From: Pyrenophora tritici-repentis
Taxonomy: Eukaryota > Ascomycota > Dothideomycetes > Pleosporales > Pleosporaceae
DNA length: 64,000 bases
Direction: 5' to 3'
Assembly (NCBI RefSeq): GCF_003171515.1
Contig: NC_089397.1
Coordinates: 1,674,001-1,738,000, forward strand
Below the pieces are notes generated by a model, which worked only from the letters and a program-made list of their open reading frames with translations, was not told the DNA's origin and ran no database searches. Positions 1 to 12,367 of the stretch are shown piece after piece (the first letter of the stretch is position 1; each line of letters starts with the position of its first letter). Both the position numbers and the translations under genes were made by a program.

Positions 1-1533
1 CGTCAGGACAGCAGTGGTTTTGCAGATCGGCCAAGGACTTACAGCGCCAGACTTGATGCGACTGAAAAAGGAACTCATGGCTGCAGGTTTTGGACGGGAA
101 GCGCAGGTCTGGGCGGGGTGCAGAAAGGGCTCAACGTTTGCATCCGTACGAGGCTGCTTCAGGCGACGGGAAGGTGGGCGCAGGTGGGTAGAGAAGCTTG
201 TGCTGGGAGTTGGCCCAGATGGTGAGCAGGCGCGTCGGGCAACATGGAGAGGACAGGACGGGACGGGCGAGGTCGCAGTTTAGGTGTTTGTGCAATTCAC
301 TGCGGCTTGCGGCTTGCGGCTTGGGAAGGCTGGCACGTCAGGGAAAGCAGAGCCGGGGCCCGAAAGGCGAGCGTCTAACTTACGGGCTACGGGACTAGAT
401 GTCCCATGCAGCCCGCCCTGCGCCCAGTGCCAGTGCCAGGAGAGAAGAGAAAGGCCGAACCCCACGACCCGGCACACGCACCCCGCCACAAGGCCGTCGG
501 GAACGAGCTAACGCTGAAGCCACTGGTTCTCATCCAATGCTGGCCCGCAACTGACGACCAGAGGACCGACGACGTGGGGCTCCTCATACCGGCGAACATG
601 CATGGAACAACCAAGAGCCTCGTCATGAAACCGCCTCCAGACCACCGTTGCAAACTCGACAAATCTCTCCCTCTGCTTCAACAAGCCCAGGCTCGCCTAA
701 CGCCAAAATTCCACCAGTCACGCGATGCACGCCATGCACACGAGCCGCTACGCCTCATGCCACCACCCCAAAGCCGTGTTGGTGGCCGCTGGCCGAGTCT
801 CGAGATCGCCAGTCGAGATGGGCGAACACGCTTCTAGCGTCTTCCCGCACTGTGGTCGTGACAAGTTCCAGAGCATGACGACAGCAGGGCTGACTGCGCA
901 GATCCTGCACACCTAAACCAGGGCATCCATCTACTGCCCCGCCATGGCCAGCACTGTAGTCATGACTACTTTGTGTATTCAAAAGCCTGCACACACGACA
1001 TCGTAGCATGCAGACCCCTCTCCCGTCTCATGCACCACATGGCACATCCCCCGCAGCCTGCAGTGGGTCCTGTTAAGTCATGGTGTAGGGCCCAAACTAC
1101 GACTAGTCAATAGCCTCACCGTCTGTATTTATAGCCTCACTACTGAATCTTTACTTGTGAACTTGTGATATTCTGACACGTGATCATGTCTGTATTACGA
1201 CTTGAATGTCTGCCTTGAGTAGCTCAACAAGTCCCTGTGTCATCTTCATGCGTTACCATCAGCCCACAATCACTCTTCCACCACCCCACAACCACCCGTT
1301 TATCCGAACTCCATCTTCACCACATCCACAGAATAAACGACCCCAACATAGCCACCTATTCAGCCAACAAGTCCGTCCTTGCACCGCACTAAAAAAAATA
1401 TACTAAACCGCTCGTCTAACATGAACGGCATGCTGAATGAAAGAACCTCCAACGCCCCCAGATGCTAATCACGCACAGTATGCAAACATAGTACATGGGT
1501 GATACAACGGCCAGAGCCGACAAGGAAACACCA
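1..1533. other. Intergenic region, no supported gene
   Basis: I see no convincing gene here. Open frames of up to about 140 codons overlap on both strands, but they lack recognisable domains and mostly begin at non-ATG codons. The stretch lies downstream of the LSD1-like gene, which ends at 1534 on the minus strand, so its right edge should hold that gene's 3' UTR. A gene reaching in from beyond the left edge cannot be excluded. Confidence 0.5.
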
Positions 1534-4500
1534 TCACAGTCGTCGCAGTCGCTTACCCGCCCCGAGTTCGATAGCTGTGCGGCTATTCAGAATGAGCTCT
1601 TCATTCCCGCCCTCGGGTGGGTTCGCTTGAATATACTCGCGTCGTATCCGCGCTGCTTCTATATCCCACGTAGCCACACGCTCCTTGAAGTCTGCCGCGT
1701 TTGCACTCGCATCGTCCCGTGCATTGCTGGCTTGGTCAAGGTACGGTTGTTTGACCGATTGCTCTGCTGTGCGCCACCTTAGACCTACCGCGTTTCGTAT
1801 CTCTTGTTTCGGCGCTTTGGCTTCAGGGTTGCCCGTCTTGGCTTTGTGCGCGTCGTCGCACTCCTGCTTGCAAATGTACCAGAAATCCTTGGTAAACAGT
1901 AGAAAGGGGTTGACACCGGCGCGTCCTGGCTTAATCGGACGTTCGCCGATTTGATCTAGAATTGCCCCGATAATCGCAGCTTCATAGTCTTCGTCGCGCT
2001 GTATCCGGCTGGATTTGCTGTCCCTCTGTGGTCCTACAGCCGGCTCAAAACGCCGCTTCTCTCCACTTGATATTACCGAAGAGGGCTCCATCTTAACCAC
2101 CTTCTTCTCAACGAGCGGGCTGGGTACCTTGATCGGTCCAAGCACAGTCTCAGCAACCTCTGCAGCCACCCGAAGACCTGACAGGTATGCACCGTGTACT
2201 GTCGCAGGGTGGGTGCCACAAGTTGCTTCCCCGGCAAAGTGCAGTGGCCCATGTGGACGCGCCATCACGTCGTAATCGCCCGTTTGTGTTTTTGGCCCCA
2301 CGTACGAGTAACTACCCCGAGCGAAAGGATCTTTCTTCCAACGCGTCACAATTGTTTCCGTCGGGAGTGGGACGTGGTTTGGCGCGAACATGGCATCGAG
2401 TCGGTCGGTAACTTCTTTGACGAGCTCGTTGTTCGACGTGTTTTCGGCCCAGTGAGCGGCATCGCCTGCCATGAGCGCTACCAGCACTGGTTTACCACTC
2501 GTCTTGATACAGTTCCAGAAGAGGTAAAACCGTCCTCGCTTCTCAGAGTAATCCTCTGGTCGCATACTGGCTGCATGTTCAGCCTCATTGAGGAGGCCAA
2601 ACATGTCCCGGTCTGGCTCCCAAAACGCCTTTTCGTACACGAGTATGATCTGTGTAGTTGGTTAGAAGACGCAGCGATGATTGGTTACTGGACTAACCTT
2701 GTTGAGGAGACCAAAGCCCATTCGCTCGATAACATCCTGCTTCCAATCGGGAAGTGGAGGCTCGAACTTGATCGATCCGGACTTCAGCACTCCGAGTGGA
2801 GTAGTAAGGATAACCTGATCGGCTTCGTAGATCTCTCCATTGGTGCACTCAATCCTGACCGCTTTGCCCACCTGTCGTTCCTCAGTGTCATAATGGACCG
2901 TCTTAATAGGCGTGTTGAAGCGGACATCCAATTTGGTAGGGCATTGCCACAGACCACGTGGAACTTGCTGATACCCCCCAATAACTTCGCTGTGCTCACC
3001 CTCAAATTCATTGCCAATGTCCTGATCCCAGCCACTTAGACTGAGCTGATTTACGCTGACGGCATTCGCATATTCGAGGTTGGCATGGTGCCAGCTGAGT
3101 AGACGCATGTCTCTGGGCTTGAGGTCGACCAATGACTGGTATTGTCGAAGACCTTCATCCATTGTCTGCCCGAGTGTGGGATACTCCGATGCCTTTGCGA
3201 TGGTGTCAAGATCCAAAGACTGCGCATCCGTTGCCCCCGCTTTCAGCTTCCATCCCATTTGTTGTACCGTCGCTGCAGCTGTGACATCAGGGTTGAAGCC
3301 AGCGCTCAACTGATATGCCCTCCCTGCCAACTTCTCCACGCCAGTTGTTGGTTTCTCTTGTTTGGCCGATGCTATGCTTGTAGCATTTCCGGATAGAGAA
3401 GAATCTGAATCTTCCAGCTCAGCAATGGTCGGCCCGCCATTGTCAGCTGGGTCACGGCCAAGATTCATCTGGTCTCGATTGCCTTCTACAGTCATAGATG
3501 CTGCCGGCTTGTTCCGATATACTGCGGCTCGTTCTAGGACATCGTTGTACAGCTTCTCGACCAATATATCTTGGCCCATTTCTACCACGGTACCATCGTA
3601 GTCATATAGTATGGTGTTATCACGTAGACCGTGATATGGTATCGCGAGCTGACCTCGTATGATGGCGTTCAAGGGGTTGCCGTGCTCAAAACCTGTGACA
3701 ATTTGGGCGCCCATTTCTGCTGTGCATCGATGTCCTGGCGGTAGTGTAGAGTCCTTCTGATTCAGGAACGGGTGTGAGTATACGCGACCGCCGACCCGTG
3801 GGCGAGCTTCGAGAATAATAATTCTTGGAGGCCGTTCACCCATATCTGTCAACTGATCTCCGAGCTGTGCAAAGAGACCCTCCAAGTGTCGCGCACATCC
3901 CAGACCCGACATACCCGCACCAACCACAATGATTGTGCGTCTGGTTGTGTTTTTGGCCTTTGATTTTGCAATGGTGCCGACAGTGTTGGGCACGTCAACA
4001 CAGCCAAAATTTATGTAGCCGTTTCTCATGAGCCAAAGATATGCCACCCTCGCCAAGCCAAAGTAACGCTTGTCGCGCGCACACCCTGCAGCCTCTTCGA
4101 GAGAGACATATACCAGAGGATTTCGATGCCATAGACGTAGGATCGCGTTCCGGATGTTTAGATAGACGGTTACTTGTGCGAGAGTAACATGTTCGCGCAG
4201 CAGCTTATACTCGGCTGGATGTAAAGTGAACGGATTCAACCGGCTGCTTTCCGCTGCTAAGATGCACTGCCGACCAAATTCCGGCCACGAAAGTTCTGCG
4301 GGTATGCTGGAGCTTGCTTTCATCTCGACAACCCTTCCTTTGCTAGGAAGCGAATTCGTCCTACGATGCTTTTTCGGCTGCTCGCTTGATTGCTGGAGCT
4401 CGGGAGTAGAGGAAGCTTGTGATTCGCGACTCAGGCTTTGTGGCGTTCTTGCAATGAATCCCCCATCTCCCCTCTGGTCTTTCAATGATAGATGTGCTTT

Positions 4501-4911
4501 CGCTTCCTTTTCACTAGTGATGTTATGTTGAAACAATTCGCTCTGTAAGGATTGGTTGCTCTGAATATTAGTCACGCCATAGACGGCTGAGTTGGGCGTG
4601 AATGGATGCTGCAATGGCGAAGGAGTGTAGTTGGCCGCATATCCACCAACGCATGCACCTGGAGTAGAGTCTTCCCCTTCTTGACCAGTACTAGGTTCCG
4701 ATGTATCGTGAGAGTATCCGTAGTGCACGGACGATGCACTTGATTCCCGGCCGTAGCCCAAGTCACTAATCGCAGGTGTAGGTGCGATGGCGCTCTTCAA
4801 ATGTATGGTATCATTGGACATTGGCATTATGATATCATCTTGAGTTTGGTCGAAGATGTACGAGGAGTCATCGATTGCGGTGCGAGCGACTGTGGATTCG
4901 ATGGAGAACAT
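1534..4911 (-). CDS. LSD1/KDM1-family lysine-specific histone demethylase with C-terminal HMG box
   Basis: This is a nuclear FAD-dependent amine oxidase that would remove methyl groups from histone H3 lysines. Exons are 4911-2698 and 2649-1534, with a 48-bp intron from GTTAGT to ACACAG, giving about 1109 residues. In order I see a long disordered N-terminus, a SWIRM domain at roughly residues 200-300, the FAD dinucleotide motif VVGAGMSGLGCARHLE, an amine-oxidase domain split by a low-complexity insert, the FAD-closing FAGEATCGTHPATVHGAYLSG stretch, and an HMG box near the C-terminus (GVNPFLLFTKDFW). The lysine in PPLPDWKQD (about K724) aligns with the catalytic-site lysine of human LSD1 (K661). 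The open frame extends 12 codons further upstream to a GTG, so I took the first ATG at 4911. The HMG box is typical of fungal LSD1 homologues and absent from animal LSD1. Family assignment is firm; the methyl mark it acts on is not shown by sequence. Confidence 0.93.
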
Positions 4912-6443
4912 GGTGTTGGAGATCCGATGAAGGAGAACGGGGTGCACCTGACGCGGAAGTGACTACACAGCACAGTTAGTGAAAACTGTCGCCACCGCAA
5001 TGACGATCCAAGGCCGGCAGCGAGAGAGGTTCGAATGCGCGATCATGAAAGATCTGGTTGAAGTTATAGCGATGGTGCGAGGGCGCGGGTAGGTGATGGA
5101 TCGCATGTGGTGCCCAGCCTTGTGAAGGTCGAGGCACGAAAAGAAACGCACCATACCCACCTAGGCAAAAACCGTCAAAGCCAACCCGGCCATTCCTAAC
5201 ATCATCCCTCGCCAGCCCATTGCGAAGAGTCTCTTTACGCGCATCCATCGCAACAGTAAGAGCATGTGGATATTCTCATGGTCGAGGGGAGCTTGGCATT
5301 AACTCTACGCCGATGTTTCCCATAGACAGCCCCGCTCTGACGGAAGCGAGCAGTACAACAACACGTTGCGACACGAACATCCAGATATCACGACTACCGC
5401 TCGAAGGCCAATAACAATCCTTCGGGACGCATAAGACACGTGCAGTCTTCCCCTCACAATATTTTTTCTGTCCCGCGCGGATAGCTTTTGAGTGTTGCGG
5501 TGCACCAGGCCTTTCTTTGTCAGATGCGCGTCGCGAGATGACGCCCAAACAGTAAGAGTGAATAAAGCAACCCATCTAGGTCAGGAGAATGGTATTAAGG
5601 ACTTTGGAGGTACAAGGTATGTAAATATACATCCTTGTACATTTTTTTCCCGGTTAGCTCAAGGCTGATACATACGTATAGAAATTGTTAGGCCACATGG
5701 GGTTGAGCGCAAGTCGTGTCCAAGGTCGTTAATTACACGCACCTCGATCGGATCTCACCATCTACTTCGCATACACCCCAGTCGCTATCGTTCGACCCCA
5801 TAGTAGCACATATGATCGCTTCTTCTTCGTGGAGCAGGGCACGATGACACGCGCAGAGATATGACCCCTTTTCGATGGTTCACGTGCAGACCCACATACC
5901 TTGAGTTGGAGTTCTATGTGGTTGATACTGGTTTTATGGCATACTTTGATCGTGTCTCCAGGCCTCGTCTTAGGACGAGAATGCTGGAACACACCTAGTG
6001 ACACTTTGCCATTACTACGGTATTGTAGCACAGGTGTAGGTCTCGGGCGCTCGAATATGCCTGGCAGTGGAGAGAATCATCTCCAATGCGGTGCGCTATT
6101 AGTTCGCATTTCCCAGGTGGTGTGCTACATCAAGATGTTCATGTTTGGTGTAATCCAACCACATGACTGTTGGTTGCCATCCTGGTATTAGATCAATTGA
6201 ATCATGAACCCAGATCAATGAATATGTTTTCTCAGGCTCTGAAAGATTCTCAATACTATTCTTCAACTCCAGAGAGGAGTCTAAAAGCAGCACATATATT
6301 CCATGTGACAAAATCACGTGTCGCGCTAGCATGTCCACATGCAAGTGGGCTGCCGAGGCGGTTATCGCATGCTGCATTCATGCCCACCCGACAACACATC
6401 TTTCGATCGCGAACTTTTACCCCACGACGTCGCATAGTAAACG
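4912..6443. other. Divergent intergenic region between LSD1-like gene and LCL3
   Basis: This stretch separates two genes that point away from each other, so it should hold both promoters. I see no supported coding region. It contains an imperfect palindrome at 5610-5640, listed separately. Confidence 0.5.
5610..5640. repeat. 31-bp imperfect palindrome
   Basis: The two ends read GTACAAGG and CCTTGTAC, exact reverse complements, around an A/T-rich middle that is also nearly self-complementary. It sits in the divergent promoter region between the LSD1-like gene and LCL3. It could be a dimeric regulator site or chance; no function can be assigned. Confidence 0.5.
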
Positions 6444-7343
6444 ATGCGATGGCCTTGGTCGGGCGACGACCATGAGCAAAACAAAAGCAGCCGTCTATGG
6501 GCTACATCGCCGAAGTCGAGCGATTGGCCAAGCACTCTAGTCGAGCCACGGACCCTGATTGCGACCCTCGCACTAACAGTATCAACGGTTGCTGGAGTCC
6601 GCCTCTACAAGACCTACCTACGGCGCATCCCGACCGTCAATCATATCAAGCCCAACTACTTTCGTCGCAAAAGTTTGTTTGGCCAAGTCACGAGCGTCGG
6701 AGATGCAGACAACTTCAGGCTGTATCACACACCTGGCGGAAGGATAGCTGGATGGGGCTTGCTGCCATGGAAAAGGATACCGACCAAAAGGGAGGACTTG
6801 ACAAAGCAAACAGTGCGTAGCTTCTATCAACAGCCTTGGACATGTTAAGAATACCGGATGCGACTTCACTTGATCAACCGCTGATCATGTATATAGCTTC
6901 ACATCCGAATTGCTGGAGTCGATGCCCCCGAACTTGCGCATTGGGGCCGAGAAGCTCAGCCGTTTTCAAAGGAAGCCCATGACTGGCTCATCAACCTGAT
7001 TCATAACCGTCGAGTACGCGCATACATATACAGACGTGACCAGTACGATCGCGTTGTGGCGCAGGTCTATGTGCGCAGGTGGCTCTTCAGGAAAGATGTT
7101 GGTTTAGAGATGCTGAGGGCGGGTCTAGCGACAGTATATGAAGCTAAAACGGGCGCTGAATTTGGTACCGTCGAAGACAAGTATCGCGCTGCAGAACAGA
7201 AGGCTCGTGATAGCAAGGTTGGGATGTGGGCTAAGCCAACTCTGAGACAGAGACTAGGCGGCGCTCCTACACAACCACCGGAGAGCCCACGAGAATACAA
7301 AAATCGACATAATGCAGCAGAAAAATTGAAAAAGCCTGGATGA
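6444..7343 (+). CDS. LCL3: Probable membrane-anchored staphylococcal-nuclease-like endonuclease LCL3
   Basis: The predicted protein is a small calcium-dependent-type nuclease of the SNase fold, anchored by one N-terminal membrane helix; the yeast family member is mitochondrial. Exons are 6444-6812 and 6897-7343, joined in phase 0 across an 84-bp intron (GTGCGT to TATATAG), giving 271 residues, close to the usual LCL3 length. A hydrophobic segment ([18 protein letters not shown]) lies near residues 37-55. The SNase fold begins around [16 protein letters not shown], continues after the intron with [17 protein letters not shown], and includes the conserved [14 protein letters not shown] and GLATVY blocks. 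Catalytic-type Arg and Asp residues are present ([15 protein letters not shown]). The start is the first ATG of the frame, in the family's usual MRWPW-like context. Identity is confident; the substrate is unknown. Confidence 0.92.
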
Positions 7344-7390
7344 AAAAGCCTCAAAGCTGGAATACTCGGCATGCGCAAAGGGACTAGGAG

Positions 7391-7397
7391 TGAGTCA
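7391..7397. promoter_or_regulatory. Candidate CPC1/GCN4 site (TGAGTCA)
   Basis: TGAGTCA matches the GCN4/CPC1 bZIP consensus TGASTCA exactly. It lies about 0.9 kb upstream of the arginine-pathway gene at 8289 and about 50 bp after the LCL3 stop. Cross-pathway control of arginine genes by CPC1/GCN4 is established in fungi; use of this site is inference, and a 7-bp match is expected by chance at this scale. Confidence 0.25.
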
Positions 7398-8132
7398 CTG
7401 GAACCAAGAGATGACTGTACCCGCCGTATCCATCCTGACCCCAAGCCAGCGGAGTCAGCAGTATTTTGCCGTACGGACCGATGACCCCGCAAAGCGAGTC
7501 AAAGTCACAGTTGGGATGACTGTACTACTGAGTCGATGTCGAAGCCTGTGACGAGCTGTTGTGTTTGTTGAGTGCTCTGCTTTCAACAAAGAGCATTAAG
7601 GATATTTGAAAGTTAATACAAGTTACACGTGGTCATGTACAAATATGGCTGCCAATCAATACCAAAACACCAAATGCAGTAACCGAATGTTCCGCGCGAG
7701 TGCACTAGGTTACAGGGATTAACGCCCCTGTGACTCCATTAAGCAAAGGTCTGCAAGACGATGTCAAAATTTCTTCTCATCCGTGCTGCGTGCCAAAGGG
7801 CTGGGGAATCGAAATTTGGCGCCGCGATCGGTGACGTGCTCCCCCACGAAACGCCAAAACGTCGTGAAAACGACAAGTATACGGTATTCGACTGCGCGGA
7901 AAGGTGAACGCTGAGTGTGTAGATACAAGTAATCACATTGTAAAAACATCTTGATTAATACATAGTTTTTTCAATCCGTCTGTTCAAACATGATATTCAC
8001 GGCGTCCTGGATCATCGCCGGCGGTCTTATCTGTGCGTTATCGGAGATGGGTTGATTGGCCCGACGCGGATCACTGGAATTTTTTGGCTACCACATTACA
8101 TCTTCCCCACAGATTGTTCTTAAACCCAGAGG

Positions 8133-8139
8133 GAGTCAT
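8133..8139. promoter_or_regulatory. Near-match CPC1/GCN4 half site (GAGTCAT)
   Basis: GAGTCAT reads ATGACTC on the other strand, which is the GCN4-type core without its final A. It is about 150 bp upstream of the CPSase start codon, a more usual promoter distance than the exact match at 7391. Weak evidence. Confidence 0.2.
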
Positions 8140-8288
8140 TCGAGCTCTGCTCTACTGGGGTCGAGCTATAGCCCTTCAATTGCACTTGTCGGCCATCGAG
8201 CGACCTTCTTCCCGCGCGTTCGACGCCTTATCCTCCTACTACTTTCTTTGTCGAGCTCGAAGCCCTCAAGCTGCTTGACTGCCTGCAA

Positions 8289-11200
8289 ATGGCTCTCTGC
8301 GGACGTCTAGCACGTCGCGTACCTTCCCTCACAGGTCATACTCGTTCCATCGCACCTTCCACATACTCCCGTAGTTTTACAACTCGGAGTGCCCGGCCTC
8401 TGACTTCCCTGCGCGCAAGTACAGAGTCACCTGCTGCACTCCGGCAGCTGCGGGCATTCACCAAGGTCGCGTCAACATGGAATAAAACACAAACAGCACC
8501 TAATGCCGAGGCATACCTAAAGAGCGGTGTCATTTCTGGCGCACAAGATTTGGTCGATGTCAAGAAAGTTCTAGTCATTGGTAGTGGTGGTCTAAGCATT
8601 GGTCAAGCCGGAGAGTTCGACTACTCAGGTACGCAGAGAACACGAATATAGAAGTCATGGCTCCATACTGACCACACAATAGGTTCTCAGGCACTCAAGG
8701 CTTTGAAGGAAGCTGGCGTCAAGTCCGTCCTTCTCAACCCTAACATTGCTACCATCCAGACGTCGCACGTGCTCGCCGATGAGATCTACTACCTGCCCGT
8801 AACTCCCGAATACGCCGAATATGTCATCCAGAAGGAGAGGCCTGATGGCATCTTCCTCAGTTTTGGTGGCCAAACTGCGCTGAACTTGGGTGTACAGATG
8901 GACGCCAAGGGTATCTTCGAGAAGTACAACGTCAAGGTGCTTGGAACAAGCGTTCAGACCCTCAAGACTAGCGAGGACCGTGACCTATTCGCACGTGCTT
9001 TGGACGAGATCAACATCCCCATTGCCAAGTCTATTGCCGTTTCCACAGTCGATGAAGCATTGGATGCAGCCGAGAAGGTTGGATACCCCATTATCGTTCG
9101 TGCTGCGTATGCGCTCGGTGGTCTTGGCTCAGGTTTCGCGAACAACCCCGAGGAGTTGAAGAACCTGTCGGCTCGTTCGCTCACCCTCTCACCCCAGATC
9201 TTGGTCGAGAAGTCGCTCAAGGGCTGGAAAGAGGCCGAGTATGAAGTCGTTCGCGACGCGAGCGACAACTGCATCACTGTCTGCAACATGGAGAACTTTG
9301 ACCCTCTCGGTGTACATACTGGTGACAGTATCGTTGTATCGCCAAGTCAGACGTTTAGCGACGAGGAGTACCACATGCTCCGATCTGCCTCTATCAAGAT
9401 TGTCCGACATCTGGGAGTTGTCGGCGAGTGCAACGTACAATATTGCTTGCAGCCTGATGGTCTCGATTACAGGGTCATTGAGGTGAACGCCCGCCTGTCT
9501 CGTTCGTCTGCATTGGCGTCTAAAGCGACTGGATACCCACTTGCGTACACTGCGGCAAAGATTGGTCTTGGACACACCCTCCCTGAACTACCAAACGCAG
9601 TTACCAAAACCACGACCGCAAACTTCGAGCCCAGTCTGGACTATGTCGTTACCAAGATGCCTCGATGGGATCTTAGCAAGTTCCAAAACGTCAAGCGCGA
9701 CATTGGCAGCTCTATGAAGTCGGTTGGTGAGGTCATGGCCATTGGTCGCACGTTTGAGGAGTCATTCCAGAAAGCCTGCCGACAAGTCGACCCCAAGTAC
9801 CTTGGTTTCCAGGGTGAGAAGTACGGCGAGAGCCTCGACGACGAGTTGAAGAACCCTACAGACCGTCGATGGCTTGCTGTTGGCCAGGCTCTGTTCCACG
9901 AAGGCTACACCGTTGACAGGGTCCACGAACTCACCAAGATCGACAGGTGGTTCCTGCACAAGCTCCAAAACATCGTCGACTGCACACATGAGCTTGAGGA
10001 TATTGGCAGCTTGTTTGGTCTGAAGAAGGAGATCATCCTCAAGGCCAAGAAGCTCGGATTCTCTGACAAGCAAATCGCCAAAGCCGTTAACAGCACAGAA
10101 GACGAAGTTCGCGCGCGCAGGAAGAGCTTCGGTATCAGGCCATGGGTTAAGAAGATTGATACATTGGCTGCAGAGTTCCCTGCAGACACCAACTACCTCT
10201 ACGTGAGTATCCTGTGCTCTTTTCCTCTAATTATCTCTTATCTCGGTTGCGACTGAACAGCCACTAACTAAAAACCCTAGACGACTTACAACGCCTCATC
10301 GCACGATGTAACATTCGACGACCACGGTGTTCTCGTCCTTGGTAGCGGTGTCTACCGTATTGGAAGCTCCGTCGAGTTCGATTGGTGCGCTGTCAATGCT
10401 ACCCGCTCCCTCAACGCGCTCGGAAAGAAGACTGTCATGATCAACTACAACCCCGAGACTTACAGTACCGACTTCGACGTTGCAGACAAGCTTTACTTTG
10501 AAGAACTGAGCTACGAGCGTGTCATGGACATCTACGAGCTTGAGACCGCTAGCGGTGTCGTTGTCTCTGTTGGTGGCCAGCTTCCTCAGAACATTGCCTT
10601 GAAGCTTCAGGAGTCTGGCAAGGCAAAGGTCCTTGGAACTGACCCTCGCGACATCGACAAGGCTGAGGACCGTCACAAGTTCTCTTCTATTCTTGACTCG
10701 ATTGGTGTAGACCAGCCAGCCTGGAAGGAGCTTACTTCGTACGATGAAGCGAAGAAGTTCGCAAACTCTGTCGGATACCCAGTTCTTGTCCGACCTTCTT
10801 ATGTTCTTTCTGGAGCTGCGATGACTGTCATCCGTGGGGAGGAAGAGCTAAAGGAGAAGCTCCTTGCTGCTTCTAACGTATCGCCCGACCACCCAGTCGT
10901 CATCACTCAGTTCATTGACGGCGCTCAAGAAATTGACTGTGACGCAGTCGCGTCCAACGGAAGCGTCCTTGTACATGCCATCAGTGAGCACGTTGAGAAC
11001 GCTGGTGTTCACTCTGGCGATGCAACTCTCGTGCTGCCTCCCGTCAACCTCGACAAACGCATCCAGGAACGCGTCAAGGAGATTGCGGACAAGGTTGCCA
11101 AGGCTTGGAACATCACTGGTCCCTTCAACATGCAGATCATCAAGGAGGAAGTCGAAGGTTCTGAGCCAAACCTCAAGGTCATCGAGTGCAACCTCCGTGC

Positions 11201-11989
11201 TTCTCGTTCCTTCCCCTTCGTCAGCAAGGTCCTGGGTACCAACTTCATTGATGTCGCCACCAAGGCCCTCGTTGGCCGTGACGTGCCTGAGTTTACTGAT
11301 CTCATGGCTGTCGAGAGAAACTACCTTGCCACCAAGGTTCCCCAGTTCTCATGGACCAGGTTAGCGGGTGCTGACCCCTACCTCGGCGTTGAGATGTCGT
11401 CTACCGGTGAGATGGCTTGCTTCGGTAAGGACCTCGTAGAGGCCTACTGGGCGTCTGCTCAGTCGCAGATGAACTTCCGTCTTCCCCAGCCTGGCGAGGG
11501 TCTTCTCTTTGGCGGTGACGTCACACCCAACTCTCTCCACTCCAACTCCCTCATCCAAATCGCCAAGTATGTACACGCACTTGGTTACAGGTTCCTTGCT
11601 GCCAACAAGGAAGTGAAGGATCTCCTTGAGAAGAACACTGAAGGCGTCAGCGTTGACGTCATCGAGTTCCCCAAGGAAGACAAGAGGAAGCTGCGTGAGG
11701 TGTTCGAGAAGAACGACATCCGGGGCTGCTTCAACTTGGCCAAGTACAGGGCCAACGGCCTGCTCGATGAGGATTACGTGATGAGGAGGAACGCCGTCGA
11801 CTTCGGCGTACCGCTATTCATGGAGCCCAAGGTAAGTTCATTGTTCTCCGCAAGAGAGACCAGACGCTAACCAGATAATAGACCGCCGTTTTGTTCGCCC
11901 AATGCATGAGCGAGAAGCTGCCCAAGAAGGAAGGTATCCCAAGCGAAGTCAGGTCATGGAGCGACTTTGTTGGTGGACGGCCATTGTAA
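8289..11989 (+). CDS. CPA2: Carbamoyl-phosphate synthase, arginine-specific, large chain (mitochondrial)
   Basis: The enzyme makes carbamoyl phosphate from bicarbonate, ATP and ammonia delivered by the small glutaminase subunit, feeding arginine synthesis. Exons are 8289-8628, 8683-10202, 10281-11831 and 11882-11989; all junctions keep frame and give 1172 residues, the expected length. The first 40 or so residues are rich in Arg/Ser/Thr and lack acidic residues, like a mitochondrial presequence. Two homologous ATP-grasp halves follow: the first begins [20 protein letters not shown] and the second [20 protein letters not shown]. Each carries ATP-grasp signatures, including [21 protein letters not shown] in the first half. 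The C-terminal MGS-like allosteric region ([13 protein letters not shown]) is present. The absence of fused glutaminase and aspartate transcarbamoylase domains separates it from the pyrimidine multifunctional enzyme. Start is the first in-frame ATG. Confidence 0.97.
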
Positions 11990-12367
11990 TAAGCTACTCA
12001 AGTATTCTTAGGGTTGCGTATATGGGATAAGAAGGGATTGGGATGTACGAGATATACCACGATGTTGGATTGAGGTCCGATTCAGATCTAGGACCAGGAC
12101 GAAGATTATGTTTCCATGTGTATAGCGTTTCTCAGCTCATGACTAAACTGCATGGGCAGTTCGGAGGTGTTCGGGCATAATGTTTGGGTTGAAAAGTGTA
12201 TCGCTCGTGTGGCTAGTATCAAAAATGATGTCTTCATTCAACTTGCACTTGCTAAATTGTGTAGCTTCTGTGCTTCCGATGCTGACGTTACTTTTCTATC
12301 TTGTTTGCCTTGAATATATGATATGACACAGCTAGTAAGCTCAGCCCGCCCTTTTTGTACTTGTTGA
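11990..12367. other. Intergenic region downstream of CPA2
   Basis: A short gap holding the CPA2 3' UTR. I see no coding sequence or repeat in it. Confidence 0.5.

Larger units (their letters stand above)
7344..8288. other. Intergenic region upstream of the arginine-specific CPSase gene
   Basis: No supported gene. It holds the LCL3 3' flank and the promoter of the carbamoyl-phosphate synthase gene. A two-codon ATG-Gly-stop mini-ORF lies at 8047-8055; whether it is inside the transcript is unknown. Candidate CPC1/GCN4 sites are listed separately. Confidence 0.45.

Noticed and set aside
406..837. 143-codon plus-strand frame near the left edge
   Set aside because: Overlaps several other frames of similar length on both strands, with no domain or conserved block; likely chance.
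5020..5045. GGTTCGAATGC, resembling a tRNA B box
   Set aside because: No matching A box, acceptor stem or clover-leaf can be formed around it.
8033..8278. 81-codon frame directly upstream of CPA2, as a possible leader peptide
   Set aside because: It begins at GTG, has no arginine-attenuator peptide features, and that attenuator belongs to the small-subunit gene in fungi.
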